A stretch of 64,000 bases of DNA, taken from contig NZ_JACGXA010000001.1 of assembly GCF_014138045.1 (NCBI RefSeq), positions 2,403,001-2,467,000 on the forward strand. Direction: 5' to 3'. Numbering within the stretch: the stretch's first letter is position 1; the number at the start of each line of letters is the position of its first letter. Origin of the DNA: Nocardioides ginsengisegetis. GTDB taxonomy: Bacteria; Actinomycetota; Actinomycetes; Propionibacteriales; Nocardioidaceae. Both the position numbers and the translations under genes were made by a program. Below, piece by piece: positions 45,708-53,973 of this stretch. The notes under the pieces were generated by a model. It did no database searches and was not told the origin of the DNA. It saw nothing but the letters and a program-made list of their open reading frames with translations.

Positions 45708-46676
45708 ATGAAGCACTCCCGTCTCACCGCCACCCTGGCCGCCCTCGCCGGTCTCGCCGCCCTCGCGGCGCCCGCCGCTGCCGCCGACGCCACCACCCAG
45801 ATCCGCCCCGGCACGCTGTCGCGCGGCCCGGCCGGGACGGTCCCCCACGTCTACGGCTCGGACCTGATCGACGGCGACCGGCACTTCTCGTTCGCGGGCC
45901 GCGAGGTGGTCTTCCTCGGCAAGTCCGGCGACGACTACCTCGTCGGCACCTGGCGCCAGGGCAGCACGACCTCCGAGAAGGTCGTGCGCGTGACGCCGGA
46001 CGGACTGCGCACGACCGTCCTGAAGGGCGTCGAGCCCTCCTCGATCAGCCTCTCGCGGGACGGCGACCGACTGGTCCGGTCGCGCTACCTCGACAAGACG
46101 AAGCAGAGCCAGGTCAAGGCCTGGAGCTCCGCGGACGGCACGCCCGTCGCCCAGCGCACCTTCGCCGGCTACATCTCCGTGCTCGACGCCGACGGGTCGA
46201 AGATGGTGCTGAGCGGCAGCCTGCCGAGCCGGACCTTCTGGTGGAGCACCGGGAGCAACTCGACCAAGCGGATCTCCACCCTCACCGGCTACGAGGCCAG
46301 CATCCCGGCCGACCGGCTGGCCGTGCTGACCGGCGACCCCTACCAGGGCGGCTGCTCGGTGGTCTCCACGCTCTCCGACCCGGGCACCCGGATCTGGCGC
46401 AGCTGCGAGCAGGCGGTGATGGAGTTCTCGCCGTCGGGCAACCGGGTCACCACCGTCCACATCCTCACCGACGGCCTCGGCCCCGGAGTCGTCGAGCTGC
46501 ACAAGGTCGGCGGCAAGCTGCTGCACCGGTGGTCGACGTACTACTTCGGCCAGGTGCTGTTCGAGTCGGGTGACACGATGCTGATGCTCGCGCACGGCAA
46601 GACCAAGACGGCGTGGGTGCGCTGCACCGGCGCCGACTGCGAGCGCACGTCCAAGCTGACCGACACGCAGCTCTGA
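45708..46676 (+). CDS. secreted hypothetical protein, beta-propeller-like
   Basis: A 322-aa exported protein with a clear Sec signal (MKHSRLTATLAALAGLAALA, cleavage likely after APAAAA). The mature part consists of repeated beta-rich blocks of about 45 residues (SISLSRDGDRLVRSRYLD, SVLDADGSKMVLSGSLPS, MEFSPSGNRVTTVHILTD), suggesting a TolB/WD-like propeller. No catalytic motif is visible. Four cysteines could form two disulfides. GGAG lies 6 bases before the ATG. It ends 2 bases from the convergent DoxX gene. Confidence 0.78.
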   Translation: MKHSRLTATLAALAGLAALAAPAAAADATTQIRPGTLSRGPAGTVPHVYGSDLIDGDRHFSFAGREVVFLGKSGDDYLVGTWRQGSTTSEKVVRVTPDGLRTTVLKGVEPSSISLSRDGDRLVRSRYLDKTKQSQVKAWSSADGTPVAQRTFAGYISVLDADGSKMVLSGSLPSRTFWWSTGSNSTKRISTLTGYEASIPADRLAVLTGDPYQGGCSVVSTLSDPGTRIWRSCEQAVMEFSPSGNRVTTVHILTDGLGPGVVELHKVGGKLLHRWSTYYFGQVLFESGDTMLMLAHGKTKTAWVRCTGADCERTSKLTDTQL

Positions 46677-46678
46677 GG

Positions 46679-47044
46679 TCAGTCCCCGCGTGCGGCGTTG
46701 AGCGCGGCCCGGATCATCGGCCACTGCAGCGGCAGCCGGGCGAAGGCGGCGACCTTCAGCCCCGTCCTGCGGGATCGGCGGACGTCCATCGCCATCTTCA
46801 CGTTGCCCGGGTAGACGCCGACCAGCAGGGCGGCCGAGGCCAGGCCCGCCACCCGACGGGTCTGCGGCACGACCAGGCCGGCGGCGCAGGCCAGCTCGGC
46901 GACACCGCTGCCGAGGATCACCTCGCGGTGGGCCGGCACCCAGCTCGGCATCAGGGGCTCGTAGACCTCGGGCTTGACCAGGTGGACGGCGCCGCTGACG
47001 GCGAAGAGACCGGCCAGGACCTGGGTGCCGCGGGAGATGCTCAC
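46679..47044 (-). CDS. DoxX-like small membrane protein
   Basis: A 121-aa protein with four hydrophobic helices and the segments VLAGLFAVSGAVHLVKPEVY and LGSGVAELACAAGLVVPQTR, typical of the DoxX/MauE-like family; function not established. The GTG at 47044 is set by TAGGTT (reverse complement of 47052-47057), 7 bases upstream. The open frame to 47071 runs through that box and is not used. It has its own promoter after the terminator of the upstream phosphoesterase gene. Confidence 0.82.
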   Translation of the reverse strand: MSISRGTQVLAGLFAVSGAVHLVKPEVYEPLMPSWVPAHREVILGSGVAELACAAGLVVPQTRRVAGLASAALLVGVYPGNVKMAMDVRRSRRTGLKVAAFARLPLQWPMIRAALNAARGD

Positions 47045-47074
47045 GCCGGCCAACCTAGCCGCCGGACGCAACGA

Positions 47075-47108
47075 CGGGTGGGCCCGGTCCGAGGACCGGG
47101 CCCACCCG
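47075..47108 (-). terminator. 16-bp perfect hairpin terminator
   Basis: Arms 47075-47090 (CGGGTGGGCCCGGTCC) and 47093-47108 are exact complements with 2 loop bases. It follows the stop of the phosphoesterase gene by 34 bases on the minus strand and precedes the DoxX promoter. Confidence 0.8.
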
Positions 47109-47142
47109 CTTTCGGGTCGTCGCCCCGGGAGGTGGGGGGCGA

Positions 47143-48786
47143 CTACTTGTTGCCGGCGGCGACTGCCGCGGCCAGGCTGTGGGCACCCGCGTCGCGGGTC
47201 GACAGCGGAGCCAGGCCGAAGCTCCGCTCGAGGGTCGCCAGGATCGACGTGGTGTCGTACGTCGTGTGGTCGACCGCCGAGTGCTTCAGCGACGTCGACA
47301 GCACCAGCGCCGGCACCCGGGTGCCCGGGCCCCAGGCGTCCACCTTCGGCGGCGAGACGTGGTCCCAGGTGCCACCGAACTCGTCGTAGGTGACGACCAC
47401 GAGGGTCTTGTCGGCCTGCGGCGAGCTGCTGATGGTCTTGAGCAGCTTGACCAGGTGGTCCGAGCCGTTGGGCTCGGACGCGTAGCCCGGGTGCTCGTTC
47501 TCGGCGCCGTAGGGCTTCACGAACGACACCGTCGGCAGGTGGCCCGCCTTCGCGGCCGAGAAGAAGTTCGTCTCGTCCTGCAGGTGGGCGCGGCCCGGCT
47601 TGCCGGGCGCGTAGTCGGCGAAGTAGTTGAACGGCTGGTGGTGGTACTGGAACAGCGCGCCCGGGTGGCCGGCCTCCGCGTCGTCCCAGCCGCCGGAGTA
47701 CCAGTTCCAGCTGATGCCGGCGCCGGTCAGGCGGTCGCCGATGTTGGGGTACTGCGCGTCGTCGATCAGCGGGAGCTGCGCACCCGAGCCGTGCGGCGTG
47801 CTGGTCGGCTGGATGGTGTTGACGGCGTAGTCACCGCAGGCGTGAACCGCATCGTTGAGGGCCGGGTCGCCCGCGCACTCCTGGGTCAGCTTGTCGTCGA
47901 CCACGCTGCCGGTCGCGTGGTACTGCGGGTAGCTCGTGGGCATCCCGTTGGCGTCCAGCACGGAGTTCTTCGCGCCGGACGCACCGTTGCTGGTGTCGAG
48001 GGGGGCCCGCGCGGCGATCAGGAACTGGTGGTTGAGGAACGACCCACCGAACGCGCCCTGGAAGAAGTGGTCGGCCACGACGTACTTCGGCGCGGCGTCG
48101 CTGTGGAGGTACTTCCAGATCGGCAGCTGCTTGGTGGCGTAGTGGCCCTGCGTGAGGCCGACCGCGTCGGAGCCGGTCGTGTAGCGGTCCTGCTTGCCGC
48201 CGTCGATCTGGTACTGCTCCTGGTAGAAGCGGTGGACCAGGTCGCGGGTGCAGCCGCCCGGCTCGGCGCCGTCGGAGTCCTTCAGGACGCCGTTGGGGGC
48301 GTAGACGCCCTCGGCCGGGCACGTCTTGTCCTCGGGCCTGATGTAGTCGTCGATGGCGAACGGCTTGTTGGCGAAGTGGCTGGCCGAGACGCCGTGGGCG
48401 TCGTCCTGGCAGGTGCTGGAGAGCGGCGGCGAGGTCAGGTTGACGTCGTCCTGCGGGAGGCAGGAGTACGCCGTGCCGTCCTGCGCGACCTGGGTCGCCC
48501 GGGCCCTCGGCGCGTCGGACAGGCCCACGACGTGCTGGCCGTGCACCTGTCCCCAGGTGCCGTAGAGGTTGTCGAAGGAGTGGTTCTCCTCGTAGATGAC
48601 GACCAGGTGCTGGTAGCCACCCGGCAGGTGGCCGGGCGCGGTCGCCGCAGGGGCGGCCGCGGCGGTGGGCTCCCCGGTGGGCGCGTGGCGGTGGGTGGAG
48701 GCGGCCATCGCGGCCCCGCTCCCGAGCAGGAGGACAGTGGCGGTCGCGGTCCCGATGAGGACCTTCCGCAGACGTGAGGTGCGCAT
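47143..48786 (-). CDS. secreted phosphoesterase, PF04185 (phospholipase C/acid phosphatase-like)
   Basis: A 547-aa exported enzyme of the alkaline-phosphatase superfamily. A Sec signal (MRTSRLRKVLIGTATATVLL) is followed by a Pro/Ala spacer. The metal and nucleophile region is HLVVIYEENHSFDNLYG, and VVVTYDEFGGTWDHVSPP near residue 470 and FVKPYGAENEHPGYASE are further family segments. The substrate may be a phospholipid or another phosphate ester. GGAGG lies 10 bases before ATG 48786. A strong terminator follows. It is one of three such enzymes within 6.4 kb. Confidence 0.88.
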   Translation of the reverse strand: MRTSRLRKVLIGTATATVLLLGSGAAMAASTHRHAPTGEPTAAAAPAATAPGHLPGGYQHLVVIYEENHSFDNLYGTWGQVHGQHVVGLSDAPRARATQVAQDGTAYSCLPQDDVNLTSPPLSSTCQDDAHGVSASHFANKPFAIDDYIRPEDKTCPAEGVYAPNGVLKDSDGAEPGGCTRDLVHRFYQEQYQIDGGKQDRYTTGSDAVGLTQGHYATKQLPIWKYLHSDAAPKYVVADHFFQGAFGGSFLNHQFLIAARAPLDTSNGASGAKNSVLDANGMPTSYPQYHATGSVVDDKLTQECAGDPALNDAVHACGDYAVNTIQPTSTPHGSGAQLPLIDDAQYPNIGDRLTGAGISWNWYSGGWDDAEAGHPGALFQYHHQPFNYFADYAPGKPGRAHLQDETNFFSAAKAGHLPTVSFVKPYGAENEHPGYASEPNGSDHLVKLLKTISSSPQADKTLVVVTYDEFGGTWDHVSPPKVDAWGPGTRVPALVLSTSLKHSAVDHTTYDTTSILATLERSFGLAPLSTRDAGAHSLAAAVAAGNK

Positions 48787-48855
48787 GGGGCCAAGCCTCC
48801 ATGCCCGGGCGAGCGTCAATCTCCCGCGAGGTGAACCCCGGGTGAATTCAGCTGC

Positions 48856-49698
48856 TCAGAACATGACCGTCGCGAACCGCGCCGTCTCCACGAAGCCGAC
48901 CTTCGCGTAGGTCCGGCGGGCGGAGTCGTTCCAGTTGTTGACGTAGAGCGAGACGATCGGTGCCACTTCGCGCCGCACCAGCTCGACCACGGCGGCCATG
49001 CCGGCGGTCGCCAGCCCCTCGCCGCGGCGGTCCGGCGGCACCCAGACCCCCTGGATCTGCGCGGCGTACGGCGTGGCGCAGGCGACCTCGGCCTTGAAGA
49101 CCAGCCGGCCCTCGTCGAAGCGGGCGAAGGACCACCCGCGGTTCATCAGCTGGGTGACGCGCGCCCGGTAGAGCTCGGCGCCGCCGCCGTACTCCGGGGA
49201 GATGCCGACCTCCTCGGTGTACATCGCGACACAGGCCGGATAGAGCTCGTCCATGTCCGTGCGGGTGGTGCGGCGTACGCCGGGGTCCGGGGCGACCAGC
49301 GGCGTACCGCGGATCTCGAGGTGCGGCTGGTTCCACCGGAGCTCGCGCGGCTTGCCCCACCCGGCGGCGACGCCGTTCCAGAACACCTGCACGGCGTCGT
49401 GCGGACCCACGATCGTCGAGACGGTGCGTCCCCGCGTCAGCGCCCGCTCGGCGAACGCGCGTGCGTCCTCGGCGGTGGCCTGCACCGGCACCAGGTTGGC
49501 GCCGACGTGGCAGGCCGCCACCATCTCCCCGCCGTCGAAGCGGCCCCACATCTCGCCGCCGAGCCAGCGCGGCTCGAGGTTGGTCGTGCGGGCGCGGTAG
49601 TCGGTGAAGACGTTGACCACGGGGTCGCGGGACGCGAGCGCCAGGAAGGCGTCGAGGTCCGTGGCACCCAGCGGGCGCACTCCGTGGCGGGTGAGCAC
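48856..49698 (-). CDS. DUF4081 domain GNAT acetyltransferase
   Basis: A 280-aa protein with an N-terminal DUF4081 region (VRPLGATDLDAFLALASRDP) and a C-terminal GNAT domain with GVWVPPDRRGEGLATAGMAA and YVNNWNDSARRTYAKVGF. This type normally sits beside ispG in actinobacteria; here 4.3 kb of other genes intervene. The GTG at 49698 has TAGGCT (reverse complement of 49705-49710) 6 bases upstream, so it is leaderless. Substrate unknown. Confidence 0.9.
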   Translation of the reverse strand: MLTRHGVRPLGATDLDAFLALASRDPVVNVFTDYRARTTNLEPRWLGGEMWGRFDGGEMVAACHVGANLVPVQATAEDARAFAERALTRGRTVSTIVGPHDAVQVFWNGVAAGWGKPRELRWNQPHLEIRGTPLVAPDPGVRRTTRTDMDELYPACVAMYTEEVGISPEYGGGAELYRARVTQLMNRGWSFARFDEGRLVFKAEVACATPYAAQIQGVWVPPDRRGEGLATAGMAAVVELVRREVAPIVSLYVNNWNDSARRTYAKVGFVETARFATVMF

Positions 49699-49707
49699 GC
49701 TGGGAGC

Positions 49708-50958
49708 CTAGAGGACGGCCTGTCGCTCGGGCCCCGCCTCCGCAGCGCGTCGCAGCGGCGAGGTCCAGGCGACGGCCACGGCCACGAGCTGGACGCACGC
49801 GAAGGCCAGCATGGTGGCGCGCAGCCCCAGGGGGCCGACCACGAGGCCGGAGAGGAGCGCACCGCCGGTCCAGCCGACGCCCCAGCTGAGCATCCGGCCC
49901 GCGGTGTTGACCCGGCCGAGGAGGTGCTCGGGAGTCACCTGCTGGCGGTAGGAGACGGCGTTGATCGCCGCCATCGTGGCGGCGTAGGACCAGGCGACCA
50001 TCAGCGGCGCGACCAACCACCAGGTGCCGAGCCGGGACACGACGATGCCGATGACCGCGCCCGCCGGCAGGACGCCCAAGGTGATCTGTGCCGGCGTCAG
50101 GAAGTGGATCAGGCGCGGCAGGCTCAGCGACGCCACCAGGCCGCCCAACGCCCACGCGGCGTAGGTGATCCCGAATCGCCAGCCCTCGGTGCCCAGGCCC
50201 AGGACCCGGTCGAGCCAGACGACGGTGAGGGCCATGTAGCCGCCGAGCGAGAGGTTCTGGATCGCGCTGGTCAGCGTCATGGTGCGCACCCCGGCGTGCC
50301 CGCCCAACCAGGCCAGCCCCTCGCGGATGTCGCGCAGCACCAGTCCGGCGGTGAGTGGCGGGCGGGGCCGGGACGCGTCGTACAGGGGGCGGGTGATGCC
50401 GGAGACGAGCACGGCCGACACGGCGAACGTGACCGCGTCGAAGCCGAGCAGCCACGCCGGGTCGAGCACCGCGATCAGCACGCCGACGACCGAGGGCACG
50501 ACGATCTCGAGCACGCTCTGCACCGACCAGGTGGCCGACGTGGCCGCGGCGATCCGGTCGCGGCCGACGATCATCGGGAGCGCCCCGAAGACCGCGCCGT
50601 CGAGGAAGACGCCGATCGTGGGACCGAGGAACGCCACGGCGAGCACGTGCGGGACGGTCACGCGGCCGAGGAGCGCCGCGAGCGGGATCGTGGCGAGCAG
50701 CAGCGTGCTCAGGACGTCGGCCACCACCATGACCCGGTGCCTGTTCCACCGGTCCGTGAGGGCACCGGAGAACAGCCCGAAGAGCAGGTACGGCGCCGCC
50801 TGGCAGCCGGCGACCAGCGCCGTCAGCCCGGCGTCGTGGCTGGTGCGGTAGACGAGCACCGGGAGTGCGACCAGCGTGGCGACGCTGCCGGTCGCACTCA
50901 GGGCGCGGGCGAGGAGGTACCGGAGGAAGTGGGGGTCCCGCAGGATCGTCGGCCTCAC
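49708..50958 (-). CDS. MFS transporter
   Basis: A 416-aa permease with about twelve helices. The MFS loop between helices 2 and 3 is GALTDRWNRHRVMVVADVLS. It resembles the MFS group related to enterobactin exporter EntS or macrolide efflux proteins; the substrate is unknown. The GTG at 50958 (VRPTILRDPHFLRYL) is chosen because the frame upstream runs into the phosphoesterase gene; there is no convincing ribosome site. Its short distance from the phosphoesterase pair suggests one transcript. Confidence 0.85.
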   Translation of the reverse strand: MRPTILRDPHFLRYLLARALSATGSVATLVALPVLVYRTSHDAGLTALVAGCQAAPYLLFGLFSGALTDRWNRHRVMVVADVLSTLLLATIPLAALLGRVTVPHVLAVAFLGPTIGVFLDGAVFGALPMIVGRDRIAAATSATWSVQSVLEIVVPSVVGVLIAVLDPAWLLGFDAVTFAVSAVLVSGITRPLYDASRPRPPLTAGLVLRDIREGLAWLGGHAGVRTMTLTSAIQNLSLGGYMALTVVWLDRVLGLGTEGWRFGITYAAWALGGLVASLSLPRLIHFLTPAQITLGVLPAGAVIGIVVSRLGTWWLVAPLMVAWSYAATMAAINAVSYRQQVTPEHLLGRVNTAGRMLSWGVGWTGGALLSGLVVGPLGLRATMLAFACVQLVAVAVAWTSPLRRAAEAGPERQAVL

Positions 50959-50984
50959 CGACGCCGACGGCTCACGTGTCCCAG

Positions 50985-52169
50985 TCAGTTGTCCCAGCCC
51001 GAGTTGTAGACGTCGAGGCCGAACGTCTCCACCCCGGGATCGTTGGCGTAGCCGAGCTTGTCGACCCCGAAGATCTCCTCCATCGACCCGAGCAGGGAGT
51101 AGTGGTTGTAGGGGGTCGTGCTCCAGGTGTTGGGCTTGACGAACCTGCTCAGCACCAGTGCGCCGATCCGGCCACCACCCGGGCCGGAGATGCCCGGCAT
51201 CGCGCTGTTGGCGGAGGTCTCGGGGCCGCAGCAGGCGGTGGCGTCGGTCTGCGGACCGTCGGACTCGTCGGCGGTGATGTAGATGGCGCCGTTGCGGCGG
51301 TAGGCCGGCGAGGCCATCAGGATCGGCACCCACTTCTTCATCCACGTGTTGATCGACGTCAGCCCACCGGGACGCCCGTCGGCGCACGGGGCGTCGTGGC
51401 CGTCGTGGCACAGGTCGGGGGTGATGTAGACGAGGTTGGGCGTCGTGCGCGCGGTCTGGAGGTCCTTGCGCAGGTGCTTCATCCCGACGACGTGCCGCTC
51501 GCAGTACTTCTGGTGCCCGATGATCGACATGAAGTAGACGAAGGGGTTGTGCCGGACGGCGTAGTTCTTGGTCGCCGTCGCGTGCTGCGTCGGGTCGGGC
51601 TGGTCGACGGCCGGGTGCTGGCACGGGCGACGCATGTCGTCCATGTAGCCCCTCCACGACAGGCCCTTGTCGGTCAGCTGGCGCGGCAGCGTCGCGACCT
51701 CCTCGGGGAACACGCAGCCCTGGCCGACCGCCTGGCCGGGGTCCTGGTCACCGGTCTTCACGAACGTCGAGAACGTCTGGCAGTCCGACTGCATGACCGG
51801 GTTGGGGCCCTGCCCCGAGACCTGCGCGATGTAGTTGGGCTGGGAGTTGTGCGCCGTGCCGTAGTAGTGGTCGAGCAGCACGCCCTGCTTGCGCAGGGTC
51901 TTGGCGAGGTAGGGCGCCTCGGAGGTGTCGCCCCAGGTCTTGTCGTAGCCCTTGTTCTCGATGTTGATCACGAACACGTGCTTGATCGGCGGGACGTACG
52001 CCGACGTGCCGGCGCGCTGCAGGGGCGCCGTGCGGACGGCGGCCGTGTGGGCCGACTGCTGGGTGGTCGGACGGAACGCGGCGTCGGCCGGCGGCAGGAC
52101 CAGGGCGAGGGCCGTGGCGGCGAGCAGCACCAGGCGGGTGCGTCGGGCGATCAATTCGGGAGTCTCCAT
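50985..52169 (-). CDS. secreted phosphoesterase, PF04185
   Basis: A 394-aa exported enzyme. After a signal peptide (LVLLAATALALVLPPADA) the metal-site segment reads HVFVINIENKGYDKTWG, and the second metal-site segment is YITADESDGPQTD. GTAHNSQPNYIAQVSGQGP is a further conserved block. Several cysteines suggest disulfides. Its ATG lies 19 bases inside the 3' end of the upstream TAT phosphoesterase gene, so the two are coupled. Substrate unknown. Confidence 0.87.
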   Translation of the reverse strand: METPELIARRTRLVLLAATALALVLPPADAAFRPTTQQSAHTAAVRTAPLQRAGTSAYVPPIKHVFVINIENKGYDKTWGDTSEAPYLAKTLRKQGVLLDHYYGTAHNSQPNYIAQVSGQGPNPVMQSDCQTFSTFVKTGDQDPGQAVGQGCVFPEEVATLPRQLTDKGLSWRGYMDDMRRPCQHPAVDQPDPTQHATATKNYAVRHNPFVYFMSIIGHQKYCERHVVGMKHLRKDLQTARTTPNLVYITPDLCHDGHDAPCADGRPGGLTSINTWMKKWVPILMASPAYRRNGAIYITADESDGPQTDATACCGPETSANSAMPGISGPGGGRIGALVLSRFVKPNTWSTTPYNHYSLLGSMEEIFGVDKLGYANDPGVETFGLDVYNSGWDN

Positions 52170-53467
52170 CCCTGGTCGAGGGCGAGCTCCTTGAGCTCAC
52201 CCCATTCGGCGAACTCGGCGCCACCCTCCTCCTTCGGCGCGGTCGCGCAGCCGAGAGGAGTGACGGTGGGGACGGTGTAGGTCGGGGACGCGGTGTTCGG
52301 TGGGTTGCCGAAGTCGAGCACCTCGGCGATGTTACGGGCGTTGGCGTCGCGGGGCGTCAGCGGCTTGAGGCCCCAGCGCCACTCGATCATCCTGAGCACC
52401 GAGGTGTGGTCGTAGACGTGGTGGGAGATGTAGTTGCGACGGGCCAGCGGCGAGATCATCAGCGCCGGCACCCGGAAGCCGCGCAGGGCGGTCTTGGGCG
52501 AGACGTCCGGCGCCGTGGTGGGCGGGACGTGGTCGTAGAAGCCGCCCCACTCGTCGTAGTTGATGACCAGGACGGTCTTCTCCCAGCCCGGACCGTTGCG
52601 CACCGCGTCGTACACCTGGTTGAGGAAGGCCTGGCCCGCGCGCACGTCGGCGTGCGGGTGGTCGTCGTTGGAGGTGCCGGACTCCTCGTCCTGGAAGCGC
52701 GGGTCGACGAACGACACGGCCGGCAGGGTGCCCGCGGCGGCGTCGGTGAGGAAGTCGGCGAAGTGGAACGAGATGTCCTGGTGGGTGCCGTACCAGAGCG
52801 CGGTGAAGGGCACGTCGCTGTAGTAGTACTTGCCCGAGACGCCCTTGGCCGCGAGCCGGTCCCAGATCGTCTTGAGCGTGCACTGGCTGGTGTTGTTGTG
52901 CAGCCGGTCGGTCTGTGCGGCGTGCATGTAGAAGCGGTTGGGGTAGGTCTCGGCCATCACCGCGGAGAAGTAGCGGTCGAAGGTCGTCCAGTCGCGGGCC
53001 GCGCCGGCGTAGAACGGCAGGTCGGCGTCGGTGTAGTAGCCGATCGCGAGCAGGTCGTTGCGGCCCGACCGCAGGAAGCCGTTGCACTTGCCCCCGTTGA
53101 GCTGGATCCGGCCACCCTCGTAGGAGTGGTCGGGGTCGTTGAAGCCGCAACTGTCGAAGGCCTCGAGGTGGTGCGTCTGGTGACGCACGCCGTAGCGGTC
53201 CTTGTAGGTCAGGCCCGCCTGCTTGCCGTCGGCACCGGGCAGCCAGCCGAGGAAGTGGTCGAAGGAGCGGTTCTCCATCATCACCACCACGACGTGCTCG
53301 ATGCCGGACTTGCCCGGCGCGGGCAGCACGCTCGTGGTGTCGGTCCGGGTGCTGGTGGAGCTGGCTGCGTTGGCTGCGTCCTCGGGCCACCAGCGGGTGG
53401 CGCCGGCGGCCGCGGCGAGGCCGGTGGCCCCCGCCGCGCCGAGCAGCTGTCGTCGGGAGATCGTCAC
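52151..53467 (-). CDS. TAT-exported phospholipase C-like phosphoesterase
   Basis: A 438-aa PF04185 enzyme with a twin-arginine signal (ISRRQLLGAAGATGLAAAAG), so it is exported folded, probably with metals bound. The active-site block is HVVVVMMENRSFDHFLGWLP; later blocks are SFVDPRFQDEESGTSNDDHP and VLVINYDEWGGFYDHVPPTT. This is closest to the bacterial phospholipase C subgroup of the three. The GTG at 53467 fits the TAT signal; the open frame to 53599 enters repeat copy C. Overlaps the next phosphoesterase by 19 bases. Confidence 0.9.
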   Translation of the reverse strand: MTISRRQLLGAAGATGLAAAAGATRWWPEDAANAASSTSTRTDTTSVLPAPGKSGIEHVVVVMMENRSFDHFLGWLPGADGKQAGLTYKDRYGVRHQTHHLEAFDSCGFNDPDHSYEGGRIQLNGGKCNGFLRSGRNDLLAIGYYTDADLPFYAGAARDWTTFDRYFSAVMAETYPNRFYMHAAQTDRLHNNTSQCTLKTIWDRLAAKGVSGKYYYSDVPFTALWYGTHQDISFHFADFLTDAAAGTLPAVSFVDPRFQDEESGTSNDDHPHADVRAGQAFLNQVYDAVRNGPGWEKTVLVINYDEWGGFYDHVPPTTAPDVSPKTALRGFRVPALMISPLARRNYISHHVYDHTSVLRMIEWRWGLKPLTPRDANARNIAEVLDFGNPPNTASPTYTVPTVTPLGCATAPKEEGGAEFAEWGELKELALDQGWRLPN

Positions 53468-53550
53468 AGGCTGAACTATGCGCTGCCCAGCGCGCCGCGT
53501 CACGGTTCTGGACGAGATTCGTCGGCTTGTTCGCCGGACGTTCAACACAG

Positions 53551-53973
53551 ACGTCGACTCGGCGCTACTGCAGACGCCCAGACGCTCGAGTCGGCGCAAC
53601 TGCCGGGGGTGACTGGCGCCCGCGCGGGTGGCCCGCTGGCGGCGGGAGCGGTGAGCTGTGAACCCTTTCGCCGCACGGTTCGGTTCTTAGCTCACCGTCG
53701 GGTCGGCCGGGCGGTGGGTGATGAACCGTTTCCAGGTCGGGTTCGGTTCATGGCTCACCGCTGGGGCCGCTCGGGGTGCGCCTGGGGCGGGGCGGCGGCG
53801 GAGCGCAGCGGAGCCTCGCCCCGACCGCCGCCTGAAGCCGATCGCGCGAGGCTCGCAGTCAAGGACGCCGAAGGCGCCGCGAAGCGGGCGGAGCTCCTTG
53901 ACGGCGAGACGCGATCGGCTACCGCAGCGCACCCCACCCGCAGACGGCAGGTGCGCCGACTCGGCGGTCGGGT
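53551..53973 (-). repeat. modular palindromic intergenic repeat, copy C (expanded)
   Basis: It fills most of the 505-base gap after ispG and lies in the minus orientation. Head GGGGTGCGC (reverse complement of 53927-53935) runs into TAGCCGATCGCG (53910-53921). Next is a long hairpin with arms 53836-53865 and 53895-53920 sharing AGCCGATCGCG and GTCAAGGA. A second, inverted head GGGGTGCGCC is at 53773-53782. The 110-base two-unit core is at 53650-53759. GCGGGCGCCAGTCACC and two GCGCCGACTCGA tail motifs end at about 53551. A further tail-like motif at 53943-53969 runs up to the ispG stop. No gene is visible; 53468-53550 holds the phosphoesterase promoter region. Confidence 0.85.
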
